Source: Muribaculaceae bacterium (lineage in GTDB: Bacteria > Bacteroidota > Bacteroidia > Bacteroidales > Muribaculaceae). From it: a stretch of 36,286 bases of DNA. The translations under genes were made by a program, and so were the position numbers. The stretch spans positions 1 to 36,286 of the forward strand of contig JAFVCX010000096.1 of assembly GCA_017478855.1 (NCBI GenBank), given 5' to 3'. The notes under the pieces were generated by a model that had not been told where the DNA came from, ran no database searches, and saw nothing but the letters and a program-made list of their open reading frames with translations. Shown here piece after piece: positions 16,032 to 23,627 of this stretch (positions are counted from its first letter, which is position 1; each line of letters starts with the position of its first letter).

Positions 16032-17908
16032 GGTTAGATTACGACGTGATAGTGGTGGGTGCCGGCCATGCCGGCTGCGAGGCGGCGTGTGCGGCGGCTC
16101 ACTTGGGTTCTGCCACACTGCTGATTACTATCGACATGAATAAGGTGGCTCAAATGAGCTGTAATCCGGCTGTGGGTGGGATTGCTAAAGGTCAGATAGT
16201 GAGAGAAATAGATGCTCTTGGAGGGCAAATGGGCATCGTAACCGACCGCTCGTCCATCCAGTTCAGGATGCTCAATCGCAGTAAAGGGCCTGCCATGTGG
16301 AGTCCACGCTCCCAGTGCGATCGCATGCACTTCATGGCCGAGTGGCGCAAAACGCTTGAGGCAACCCCTAATCTTTATATGTGGCAAGACTCGGTGACGG
16401 GCCTCACGTTTGCCTCCGATGGCAGTGTGGCGGGCGTTTCCACAGCGCTGGGCATGCGATTCTCGGCCCGGTCGGTGGTGCTCACCACAGGCACATTCCT
16501 CAACGGACTGATGCATGTGGGCCGCGTGCAGCAAGAGGGTGGGCGAGTGTGCGAACCCGCCGCGCACGGCCTGACCGAACAGCTCGTGGCACGCGGTTTT
16601 AAGAGCGACCGCATGAAAACGGGCACTCCCGTCCGTATCGACGGTCGCACCATCGACTACACGCAAACCACTGTGCAAGAGGGAGATGAAAGACCCTCTA
16701 AATTTTCCTTTCTGCCTCATGTGCGCAGTGCCCTTAAGCAGCGCCCTTGCTGGATCGTCTACACCAATCCTGAAGTGCATCGGGTACTGAATGCCTCGCT
16801 CGACGAGTCGCCGCTCTATAATGGACAGATTACCAGCATCGGGCCTCGTTATTGCCCCAGCATCGAAACAAAAATCGTTACTTTTGCCGATAAAGAGGCT
16901 CATCAACTTTTTATTGAGCCGGAGGGAGAAGATACCCAAGAGATGTATCTGAATGGTTTCTCATCGTCGTTGCCAGCCAGTGTGCAGTTCGAAGCGCTGT
17001 CGCACATCCCGGCCTTGGCCCACGCGCAATACTATCGTCCGGGCTATGCCATCGAGTACGACTTTTTCGACCCCACGCAGCTCCACCACACCCTTGAAAC
17101 CAAGCTGGTTAAGGGACTGTTCTTCGCCGGCCAAATCAATGGCACTACGGGCTATGAGGAGGCGGCTGCGCAAGGGCTTGTGGCGGGCATCAATGCCCAC
17201 CTTGCAAGGGTGGGGGAGGAACCTTTCGTTTTGCAGCGCGATGAGGCCTATATAGGGGTGCTAATCGACGACTTGGTGACGAAAGGTGTGGATGAGCCTT
17301 ACCGCATGTTTACCTCTCGTGCCGAATACCGCATACTTTTGCGCCAAGACGATGCCGACGTGCGCCTCACATCGCGTGCCTACCAGCTTGGCTTGGCCAC
17401 CGAAGAACGCTACCAGCTCATGCTCTCCAAGCAAAGTCAGGTGGCTGCTCTCATAGCTTGGATGAAAGATTGCAGCGTGAGGCCGGACGAAATCAATGAG
17501 GCGCTTGCTGGCGTTGGGCAGCCGCCACTGCGGCAAGCTGCAAGGCTTTATGACTTGCTGCTGCGGCCGCAATTCTCCATTGCCGCTTTGGCCGATGTTT
17601 TACCTGCCTTTGCCGAGCAAATAGACCGCCTTGAGACCTTGCGCCGCGATGAAATTCTTGAGGCTGTGGAGGTGCGCGTGAAATATAGCGGTTACATCGA
17701 GCGTGAGCAGGCTGTGGCCGACAAGCTGCGCCGCCTTGAAGAAGTGTGCATCGATGGCAAGTTTGATTATGAGAGCATCCATCAGCTCTCCACCGAGGCT
17801 CGCCAAAAACTCTCGCGCATTCGCCCCGCCACCATAGGACAGGCTTCGCGCATCCCCGGCATCTCTCCCAGCGACGTGAATATATTACTCTTGTTATTAG
17901 GCAGATAA
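16028..17908 (+). CDS. mnmG: tRNA uridine-5-carboxymethylaminomethyl modification enzyme MnmG (GidA)
   Basis: An FAD-dependent enzyme that, with MnmE, installs the cmnm5 group on U34 of certain tRNAs. The 626-residue length is standard. The FAD Rossmann motif VVGAGHAGCEAA is at residues 10-20, and CNPAVGGIAKGQIVREIDALGG is conserved. Both family signatures are present: GPRYCPSIETKI and GQINGTTGYEEAAAQG. The C-terminal helical domain ends with the IPGISPSDVNILLLLLG pattern. It is in an operon with ybeY. mnmG is commonly close to the origin, and a parS palindrome lies 8 bp after its stop. Confidence 0.97.
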   Translation: MRLDYDVIVVGAGHAGCEAACAAAHLGSATLLITIDMNKVAQMSCNPAVGGIAKGQIVREIDALGGQMGIVTDRSSIQFRMLNRSKGPAMWSPRSQCDRMHFMAEWRKTLEATPNLYMWQDSVTGLTFASDGSVAGVSTALGMRFSARSVVLTTGTFLNGLMHVGRVQQEGGRVCEPAAHGLTEQLVARGFKSDRMKTGTPVRIDGRTIDYTQTTVQEGDERPSKFSFLPHVRSALKQRPCWIVYTNPEVHRVLNASLDESPLYNGQITSIGPRYCPSIETKIVTFADKEAHQLFIEPEGEDTQEMYLNGFSSSLPASVQFEALSHIPALAHAQYYRPGYAIEYDFFDPTQLHHTLETKLVKGLFFAGQINGTTGYEEAAAQGLVAGINAHLARVGEEPFVLQRDEAYIGVLIDDLVTKGVDEPYRMFTSRAEYRILLRQDDADVRLTSRAYQLGLATEERYQLMLSKQSQVAALIAWMKDCSVRPDEINEALAGVGQPPLRQAARLYDLLLRPQFSIAALADVLPAFAEQIDRLETLRRDEILEAVEVRVKYSGYIEREQAVADKLRRLEEVCIDGKFDYESIHQLSTEARQKLSRIRPATIGQASRIPGISPSDVNILLLLLGR

Positions 17909-17914
17909 AATCAA

Positions 17915-17934
17915 TTTGTTTCACGTGAAACAAA
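17915..17934. other. parS centromere-like site 1 (intergenic mnmG-apt)
   Basis: The core TGTTTCACGTGAAACA (17917-17932) is identical to the widely conserved ParB-binding parS sequence. Here it is extended to a perfect 20-bp palindrome by flanking TT/AA. It lies in the 41-bp gap between mnmG and apt. parS sites generally cluster around the replication origin. No parA or parB gene is in the window. Confidence 0.85.
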
Positions 17935-17949
17935 AACTTAGAAACAACC

Positions 17950-18507
17950 ATGTTTACAAGTACCAACAAACAACTCGAACAGCTCGTAGCTGAACTGAAA
18001 ACCCTTGTGCGCGATGTGCCCGACTTCCCTGTGCCGGGAATTCTCTTCAAGGATTTGACCACCGTGTTCAAAAACCCCGATTCGCTTCAGGTGATGGCCG
18101 ATGCCCTCGCTGATATCTACGCCGATTGCGGCGTGACCAAAGTGCTGGGCATCGAGTCGCGCGGATTCATCATGGGCAGCGTTTTGGCCAACCGCCTCCA
18201 TGCAGGCTTTGTGCCCGTGCGCAAACCCGGCAAGTTGCCGGCCGACACGCTGAAGATGGAGTATGAAAAAGAATATGGCACCGATGTCATAGAAATCCAT
18301 AAAGATGCCATCACGAGCGATGATGTGGTGATTTTGCATGACGACCTGCTGGCCACGGGTGGCACAATGCGGGCGGCCTACGAATTGCTAAAACAGTTCA
18401 ATCCCCGCGCCATCTACATCAATTTCGTTTGCAGCATCCCCGTGCTCAAGGGTAGGGAAGTGTTGCCCGCCGGCGTGCCGGTGACCACTTTGTTTGACTT
18501 CGGCTAA
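17950..18507 (+). CDS. apt: Adenine phosphoribosyltransferase
   Basis: Salvages adenine with PRPP to AMP in the cytosol. The 185-residue product has the expected order of motifs: VPDFPVPGILFKDLTTV at residues 23-39, LGIESRGFIMGSVLA, PVRKPGKLP, and the PRPP-binding loop VVILHDDLLATGGTM (126-140). It is preceded by the first parS site and followed by uvrC after 13 bp, so apt-uvrC-dtd are likely read together. Confidence 0.96.
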   Translation: MFTSTNKQLEQLVAELKTLVRDVPDFPVPGILFKDLTTVFKNPDSLQVMADALADIYADCGVTKVLGIESRGFIMGSVLANRLHAGFVPVRKPGKLPADTLKMEYEKEYGTDVIEIHKDAITSDDVVILHDDLLATGGTMRAAYELLKQFNPRAIYINFVCSIPVLKGREVLPAGVPVTTLFDFG

Positions 18508-18520
18508 ACGCCCTCCTGCC

Positions 18521-20344
18521 ATGCGCGACGAGCTGAAGCTAAAACTCTCCTTGCTGCCCGAGGAACCGGGCGTGTATCGCTATTTCGACAAAAATGGCGT
18601 GATTATCTATGTGGGCAAAGCGAAAAACTTGAAGCGTCGCGTGAGCTCCTATTTCAATCGCACGCACACGGTGACGCGCACCAATGCGCTCGTGCGCCGC
18701 ATTTGGGATTTGCAATACACGGTGGTCAATTCTGAAGAAGAGGCTCTTGACTTGGAAAACAGCCTCATCAAGGAATTTCAGCCGCATTACAATGTGCTGC
18801 TCAAGGACGATAAATCCTATCCGTGGATTTGTGTCACAAAGGAGTTGTATCCGCGTGTGTTCCTCACGCGCGATGAGCACAAGCGCGGTGCCAAATACTA
18901 TGGCCCTTATCCCAAAACCGAGGTGGCAAAAGCGCTTGTGGACACATTGCGAAAGATTTTCCCGCTGCGCACATGCGCTCACAATGTTTCACGTGAAACA
19001 ATCGAGGCGCAAAAACATCGTTTATGTCTTCAGTATCATATACATAACTGCGAAGGCTGTTGCCGTGGATTGGTGTCGCCCGAAGACTATGCGCAACACA
19101 TTGCGCAGGTGCAGCAAATCCTGAAGGGCGACACCAAACAAGTCGAGGATTATCTGTACGCGCAAATGCAGAAAAAGGCCGCCGAACTCAAATTTGAGGA
19201 GGCCGACGCCTTGAAGCGCAAATATCTGCTCATTCAGAAATACCGTGCTCGGTCGGTGGTGGTAAATCCGTCGATTCACAACATAGACGCTTTCTATTTA
19301 CTTCGCGACGACGATGCGGCCTATGTCAATTTCATGCACATGCGCCACGGAGCGGTGGTGCAGTCGCTCACGCTTGAATATAAACTTCAACGCGACGACG
19401 ATGTGACCGATGCTGCCATCATGTCGCTGGCCATCAACGAAGTGCGTGCGCGTTTTGCCGAGAACTACAGCAATGAGCGTGTGCCCGAGGTTCTTGTGAA
19501 TGTGATGCCCGACGTGGAGTTTAGTGGTTTCACTTGCTTCGTGCCGCAACGTGGCGATAAGCGCAAGTTGCTGTTGATGAGCGAAAAAAATGCTCGCCAA
19601 AGCCAAACCGACCGCTTGAAGCGCATGGAGAAGCTTAATCCCGAACAGCGCACCATGCGCACGCTCACCACGCTCATGAAGGACTTTCATCTTGCGGTGC
19701 TGCCGCGCCACATCGAGTGCTTCGACAATTCGCACACGATGGGTGCTAACGCCGTGGCATCGTGTGTCGTGTTTCGCGACGCGAAGCCCAGCAAGAAAGA
19801 TTATAGGCACTTCAACCTGAAAGATGCGGCTCCGGGCGACGATTATGCCGGCATGCGCGAGGTGCTCACCCGTCGCTACACACGCCTTGTCGCCGAGGGC
19901 GAGCCGCTGCCGCAACTGGTTGTGGTGGATGGTGGCAAGGGGCAGCTCACAGCGGCCATCGAGGCTCTTGAAGAGGTGGGGCTGCATGGCAAGATTGCCC
20001 TCATCGGCATCGCAAAGCAGTTCAATGAGATTTATTTTCCGGGCGACTCGTTGCCCTATTACATCGATAAAAACAGCGAGTCGCTGCGAGTGATTCAGCG
20101 ACTTCGCGACGAGGCGCACCGCTTCGCCATCACCCATCACCGCAAGCAGCGCACCCATGCCCAAACCCATTCACGTCTTGACGACATCAAGGGCATTGGG
20201 CCAAAAACAAAAACGCTGTTGCTCAAGCATTTCAAGAGTGTGAAGCGAATCAGCGAGGCCGATATCGGCCAGCTGCAAGAAGTGATAGGGGCAAGCAAGG
20301 CACAAGTGGTGTTTAATGAATTTCATCCCGATAAACCGTTATGA
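18521..20344 (+). CDS. uvrC: Excinuclease ABC subunit C
   Basis: The dual-incision nuclease of nucleotide excision repair. The 607-residue product begins with the GIY-YIG nuclease domain (EPGVYRYFDKNGVIIYVGKAKNLKRR). It continues with the cysteine-containing segment (CLQYHIHNCEGCC), a UVR/UvrB-interaction helix (about 207-241), the RNase H-like domain (HIECFDNSHTMGANAVASCVVF), and a C-terminal helix-hairpin-helix pair (DDIKGIGPKTKTLLLKHF). A TTG at 18494 would extend it into apt and is unlikely. Codons 155-160 (NVSRET) form an exact parS palindrome. Its stop overlaps dtd by 4 bp. Confidence 0.97.
   Translation: MRDELKLKLSLLPEEPGVYRYFDKNGVIIYVGKAKNLKRRVSSYFNRTHTVTRTNALVRRIWDLQYTVVNSEEEALDLENSLIKEFQPHYNVLLKDDKSYPWICVTKELYPRVFLTRDEHKRGAKYYGPYPKTEVAKALVDTLRKIFPLRTCAHNVSRETIEAQKHRLCLQYHIHNCEGCCRGLVSPEDYAQHIAQVQQILKGDTKQVEDYLYAQMQKKAAELKFEEADALKRKYLLIQKYRARSVVVNPSIHNIDAFYLLRDDDAAYVNFMHMRHGAVVQSLTLEYKLQRDDDVTDAAIMSLAINEVRARFAENYSNERVPEVLVNVMPDVEFSGFTCFVPQRGDKRKLLLMSEKNARQSQTDRLKRMEKLNPEQRTMRTLTTLMKDFHLAVLPRHIECFDNSHTMGANAVASCVVFRDAKPSKKDYRHFNLKDAAPGDDYAGMREVLTRRYTRLVAEGEPLPQLVVVDGGKGQLTAAIEALEEVGLHGKIALIGIAKQFNEIYFPGDSLPYYIDKNSESLRVIQRLRDEAHRFAITHHRKQRTHAQTHSRLDDIKGIGPKTKTLLLKHFKSVKRISEADIGQLQEVIGASKAQVVFNEFHPDKPL
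18985..19000. other. parS centromere-like site 2 (inside uvrC)
   Basis: An exact second copy of TGTTTCACGTGAAACA, embedded in frame in uvrC (codons 155-160). It is 1,068 bp centre-to-centre from site 1. Two exact 16-bp matches within about 1 kb are not expected by chance. Confidence 0.85.
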
Positions 20345-20793
20345 GAATAGTGATTCAGCGCGTGAGTGAGGCGCAGGTGACCATCGACGGCAGCGTGCAT
20401 TCTTCCATAGGCAAGGGCATGCTCATTCTGGTGGGAGTGGAGCAGGGCGACACAATGGCCGATGCCGACTGGCTGGTGGCAAAGGCGGCAGCGCTGCGCA
20501 TCTTCGACGATGAAGCCGGAGTGATGAATCGCAGTGTGGTCGACGTTGATGGCAATGTGCTGGCAGTGAGCCAATTCACACTTACGGCAAGCACACGCAA
20601 AGGCAACCGGCCCAGTTACATTCGCGCGGCACGGCACGACGTGGCAATCCCCCTCTACGAGCATTTTTGCCTCGCACTTGAAAATCTGCTCCACAAGCCG
20701 GTGGCCCGTGGCGTGTTTGGAGCCAATATGCAGGTGGCGCTGGTGAACGATGGGCCGGTGACCATCATTATAGATTCTCGAATTAAAGAATAA
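20341..20793 (+). CDS. dtd: D-aminoacyl-tRNA deacylase
   Basis: Removes D-amino acids (and glycine from tRNA-Ala) mischarged on tRNA. The 150-residue length is standard. It starts MRIVIQRVSEAQVTIDG and shows both active-site signatures: SQFTLTA (77-83, usually SQFTLYA) and NDGPVT (136-141, the cross-subunit Gly-cisPro motif). It overlaps uvrC by 4 bp and is followed after 6 bp by the MazG-like gene, so these form one transcript. Confidence 0.96.
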   Translation: MRIVIQRVSEAQVTIDGSVHSSIGKGMLILVGVEQGDTMADADWLVAKAAALRIFDDEAGVMNRSVVDVDGNVLAVSQFTLTASTRKGNRPSYIRAARHDVAIPLYEHFCLALENLLHKPVARGVFGANMQVALVNDGPVTIIIDSRIKE

Positions 20794-20799
20794 AATCAA

Positions 20800-21126
20800 A
20801 TGACAATCAGCGAATTGCAGAAGTCGGTGGACGTATGGATCAACACGTATGGCGTGCGATATTTTAGCGAACTCACCAATATGGCCATTCTCACCGAGGA
20901 GGTGGGTGAAGTGGCCCGAATCATAGCGCGACGCTATGGCGAGCAGAGCGAGAAACCCAGTGATGCCGAAGCAAACTTGGCCGACGAGCTGGCCGATGTG
21001 CTGTGGGTCGTGGCTTGCTTGGCCAACCAAACGGGCATCGACCTCACCGAAGCCATCGAGCGCAACTTCTCAAAGAAAACAGCCCGCGACCACCAGCGCC
21101 ACCACGCCAATCCCAAGCTGCAATAA
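20800..21126 (+). CDS. MazG-like nucleotide pyrophosphohydrolase, 3' end altered by higBA insertion
   Basis: A 108-residue all-alpha NTP pyrophosphatase, a house-cleaning enzyme hydrolysing non-canonical or excess NTPs to NMPs. The metal-binding motifs are EEVGE (33-37) and DELADVLW (62-69). The present C-terminus is RHHANPKLQ followed by TAA TAG. The last 17 bases of sense codons are an exact direct repeat of 21950-21966. There the reading frame continues in phase for 15 more codons (EIINHYKKRTNTADS). The simplest view is that the ancestral protein had that tail and a module carrying higBA now separates it, while the repeat restores NPKLQ. Activity should be intact because the catalytic helices precede the break. 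Confidence 0.9.
   Translation: MTISELQKSVDVWINTYGVRYFSELTNMAILTEEVGEVARIIARRYGEQSEKPSDAEANLADELADVLWVVACLANQTGIDLTEAIERNFSKKTARDHQRHHANPKLQ
21107..21123 (+). repeat. 17-bp direct repeat, left copy (end of MazG-like gene)
   Basis: CCAATCCCAAGCTGCAA, in frame encoding the end of the MazG-like protein. It is identical to 21950-21966; flanking bases differ immediately on both sides, so the repeat is exactly 17 bp. It brackets an 826-bp segment holding higBA. Confidence 0.9.
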
Positions 21127-21205
21127 TAGAAGCGGCGAATAAATGCCCTTTGAGCCAAGAGAACTGGGCCTGATGTCCTCTCAAACTATGCTGCATGAAA
21201 AATAA

Positions 21206-21252
21206 ATTCGCAAATATGATTATCATTCGCAAAAAATAACTACCTTTGCGAT
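21206..21252 (+). promoter_or_regulatory. higBA promoter with putative HigA operators
   Basis: ATTCGCAAA occurs at 21206-21214 and again at 21225-21233, 19 bp apart. An inverted near-copy TTTGCGAT (21245-21252) overlaps the -7 element TACCTTTG (21241-21248). This repeat/promoter overlap is what an autorepressed toxin-antitoxin operon would show. No clear -33 TTTG is present at the right spacing. The higB ATG is 24 bp after the -7 element. Confidence 0.5.
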
Positions 21253-21272
21253 AACAATTCTCAAGATGAAAG

Positions 21273-21590
21273 ATGAACATAGAATTTGAGCATGAAGCCT
21301 TGCGGGAGTTGTACATCACCGGTGCTACGAGCGACCGCAAATATAAGCGGCTACCTAATGACATCGTGAAGCGATATGTGAAGGTGGTAAACTATCTCAA
21401 GGCTGCTCGTAGATTGGAAGATTTGTTTTTCATCAAATCGCTCCATTATGAAAAGAAAAAAGGAGATTTGAAAGGCGTGGATGTGGTGTGGATAAACGAC
21501 CAGTATAGGTTGCACTTCTACAGCTCGCCCGATAACAAAGGAATTGTTGTGAATGCATTGTTGTCCGAAATTTCCAAGCATTATGAATAA
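21273..21590 (+). CDS. higB: HigB-type (RelE superfamily) toxin
   Basis: A 105-residue protein of the plasmid-maintenance killer/HigB family, which cleaves mRNA in the ribosome. The fold signature is visible as EFEHEALRELYITGAT, an alpha-helical stretch, then FFIKSLHYEKKKGDLKGVDVVWINDQYRLHFYS, the core beta sheet with basic residues expected in the active site. The gene precedes its antitoxin, the usual order for higBA and the reverse of most TA pairs. It overlaps higA by 8 bp. The module sits between 17-bp direct repeats in the tail of the MazG-like gene. Confidence 0.88.
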   Translation: MNIEFEHEALRELYITGATSDRKYKRLPNDIVKRYVKVVNYLKAARRLEDLFFIKSLHYEKKKGDLKGVDVVWINDQYRLHFYSSPDNKGIVVNALLSEISKHYE

Positions 21591-21948
21591 AGAAGATCTA
21601 ACACCTTTTGTTGCCACTCATCCCGGCGAAATGATTAGAGATGAGCTGAAAGAACGCGGCATGACGCAAAAACAGTTGTCAGTGGCCACGGGCATCAAGC
21701 CTTCGGTACTAAGCGAAACCATCAATGGCAAGCGTTCGGTGTCACTCAGCGTGGCTGTGGCTTTGGAAAAAGCCTTTGGAATACCGGCTGATGTGTGGAA
21801 AAATCTTCAGACGCAATATGACCTTGATGCGGCCAACATAGCTAATCGTGAAAACCAGCGGGAAACGGTGGCCATCACCATTCCTGTGCGCGACCGCAAC
21901 TTGCTGCGTGAGCTCGTGCGCAAGTTCGGGTGGGCCTGTGTCATTTGA
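21583..21948 (+). CDS. higA: HigA-type antitoxin (XRE helix-turn-helix)
   Basis: A 121-residue antitoxin that binds HigB and represses the operon. The HTH region is HPGEMIRDELKERGMTQKQLSVATGIKPSVLSETINGKRSVS (about residues 13-55), the VapI/HigA pattern. A helical C-terminus ends LVRKFGWACVI. I take the ATG at 21583, which overlaps the toxin stop; the longer frame starting at 21553 is read from inside higB. The stop codon is one base away from the right-hand 17-bp repeat, so the mobile or inserted piece ends exactly with this gene. Confidence 0.9.
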   Translation: MNKEDLTPFVATHPGEMIRDELKERGMTQKQLSVATGIKPSVLSETINGKRSVSLSVAVALEKAFGIPADVWKNLQTQYDLDAANIANRENQRETVAITIPVRDRNLLRELVRKFGWACVI

Positions 21949-21949
21949 A

Positions 21950-21966
21950 CCAATCCCAAGCTGCAA
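21950..21966 (+). repeat. 17-bp direct repeat, right copy
   Basis: Exact second copy of the 17-mer, starting one base after the higA stop codon. It continues into the orphaned tail of the MazG-like gene. Confidence 0.9.
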
Positions 21967-22014
21967 GAAATTATAAACCACTACAAAAAACGCACCAATA
22001 CAGCGGATTCTTGA
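21950..22014 (+). pseudogene. Orphaned 3' end of the MazG-like gene
   Basis: Read in the same phase as the left repeat copy, this stretch gives NPKLQEIINHYKKRTNTADS and then TGA (22012-22014). It has no start codon of its own and looks like the displaced original C-terminus of the gene at 20800. It now partly serves as the -33 region of the next promoter. Confidence 0.6.
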
Positions 22015-22042
22015 TGAATTAGCAAAAATATTTGTATATTTG
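22010..22042 (+). promoter_or_regulatory. Promoter of the polyferredoxin gene
   Basis: -7 TATATTTG (22035-22042) is a full consensus match with CTTG (22010-22013) 21 bp upstream. The leader to the ATG at 22075 is about 28 nt. Confidence 0.6.
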
Positions 22043-22074
22043 TGCCATAACTAATCACTAATCCGCTTCAAAAA

Positions 22075-23562
22075 ATGTTAAGAAAAATCAGAGTTTTTCT
22101 GGCCGTGGTGTTCTTTGCGCTCATCACGCTCCTGTTGCTCGACTTCCCGGGCACGCTGCACCACTGGCTGGGCTGGATGGCTCGCATCCAGTTTTTGCCG
22201 GCTTTATTGGCGCTCAATGTGCTGGTGCTGCTGGCTCTTGTGCTGCTCACGCTCATTTTTGGCCGCATCTATTGCTCGGTGATTTGTCCGTTAGGAGTGA
22301 TGCAAGATATCATATCTTGGACGCATGGCCGCCGCAAGAAAAACCGTTTCACCCACTCAAAGGCCATCACATGGCTGCGGCTCGTCATGCTGGCCGTGCT
22401 GGTGGTGGCTGTGGTGCTGGGTGCAGGTTCGGTGGTGGCGCTACTGGCACCTTACAGCAGCTACGGACGCATGGCCACCAACTTGTTGCAACCGCTCTAC
22501 ATCTGGGCCAATAATGGCTTGGCCGCCATCGCCGCCCACTATGACAGCTATGCCTTCTATAGCCGTGAGGTGTGGTTGCGCGGCCTTCCCACGTTCATCA
22601 TCGCGGTGGTGACCTTTGGCATCATCGCCGTGCTGGCATGGCGCAATGGCCGCACCTATTGCAACACCATTTGCCCCGTGGGCACCATATTGGGTTATCT
22701 GTCCCAATTCTCGTGGTTCAAAATCTATTTTGATGAGGATAAATGCAAAAATTGCAGCTTGTGCACCAAAAATTGCAAAGCGTCGTGCATCGATTTCAAG
22801 ACTCACAAGGTGGACTACACGCGCTGCGTGACGTGTGGCGACTGCCTCACGAAGTGCAAGTTCGATGCCCTGCATTATGGGCATCCCGCACGCACGGATA
22901 AGCCGAGCAACCCCACTGCGCAGCAGCCTGTCGATGCCACTCGCCGCGCTATGCTGCTGGGTGGTGCCGTAGTGGCTGCCGACGCCGCTCTGGGGCAAGC
23001 CGGCAAGAAACTCGATGGAGGCTTGGCTGTGATTGCCGATAAAGTTTCTCCCAAGCGCGCCACCCCCCTCACACCTCCCGGTTCGGCCAGCGCGCGCAAC
23101 ATGGCGCAGCATTGCACGGCTTGCCAATTGTGTGTGGCCAAATGCCCCAACGACGTGCTGCGGCCTTCAGGCGACTTGCTCACGCTCATGCAGCCCACTA
23201 TGAGCTACGAGCGTGGCTATTGCCGCCCCGAGTGTACGCGATGCAGCCAAGTGTGTCCGGCCGGTGCCATTCGGCCCATCGACCGCGCCGAGAAATCTTC
23301 CATCCAAATAGGTCATGCCGTGTGGGTGAAAGAAAATTGTGTGGTGCTCACCGACGGCGTTTCTTGTGGCAACTGCGCCCGTCATTGCCCGTCGGGTGCC
23401 ATCACAATGGTGCCCAGTGACCCCGACGACGACTTGTCGCCCCTTGTGCCGGCGGTTGACCGCGAGCGTTGCATAGGGTGCGGTGCCTGCGAGCATCTGT
23501 GTCCGGCACGCCCATTTGGAGCCATCTATGTAGAAGGCCACGAGGTGCATCGCACCATTTAA
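22075..23562 (+). CDS. Membrane polyferredoxin, NapH-like domain joined to a NapG-like ferredoxin domain
   Basis: A 495-residue electron-transfer protein. Residues 1-210 have about four membrane segments (7-23, 41-63, 102-125, 172-190) and two CxxxCP motifs (GRIYCSVICPLG, GRTYCNTICPVG), as in NapH/NosR-type proteins. Two 4Fe-4S motifs follow: CKNCSLCTKNC and CVTCGDCLTKC (about 224-261). At 290-306 a twin arginine plus hydrophobic stretch (TRRAMLLGGAVVAA) resembles an internal Tat signal or membrane segment. The rest (347-488) carries four cysteine groups, ending CIGCGACEHLCP. It probably passes electrons between a membrane donor and its neighbour, the 4Fe-4S aldo/keto reductase 65 bp downstream. 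The physiological reaction is unknown. Confidence 0.87.
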   Translation: MLRKIRVFLAVVFFALITLLLLDFPGTLHHWLGWMARIQFLPALLALNVLVLLALVLLTLIFGRIYCSVICPLGVMQDIISWTHGRRKKNRFTHSKAITWLRLVMLAVLVVAVVLGAGSVVALLAPYSSYGRMATNLLQPLYIWANNGLAAIAAHYDSYAFYSREVWLRGLPTFIIAVVTFGIIAVLAWRNGRTYCNTICPVGTILGYLSQFSWFKIYFDEDKCKNCSLCTKNCKASCIDFKTHKVDYTRCVTCGDCLTKCKFDALHYGHPARTDKPSNPTAQQPVDATRRAMLLGGAVVAADAALGQAGKKLDGGLAVIADKVSPKRATPLTPPGSASARNMAQHCTACQLCVAKCPNDVLRPSGDLLTLMQPTMSYERGYCRPECTRCSQVCPAGAIRPIDRAEKSSIQIGHAVWVKENCVVLTDGVSCGNCARHCPSGAITMVPSDPDDDLSPLVPAVDRERCIGCGACEHLCPARPFGAIYVEGHEVHRTI

Positions 23563-23627
23563 CGGCGCATCATCACGCGTGACCCCAAAACGAAACAGGA
23601 TTTAACCACAACAAAACTATAACACAA

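Noticed and set aside
21487..21496. TGTGGATAA, a DnaA-box-like 9-mer
   Set aside because: It is a single copy inside higB; no cluster of DnaA boxes or AT-rich unwinding region accompanies it, so it is not evidence for oriC here.
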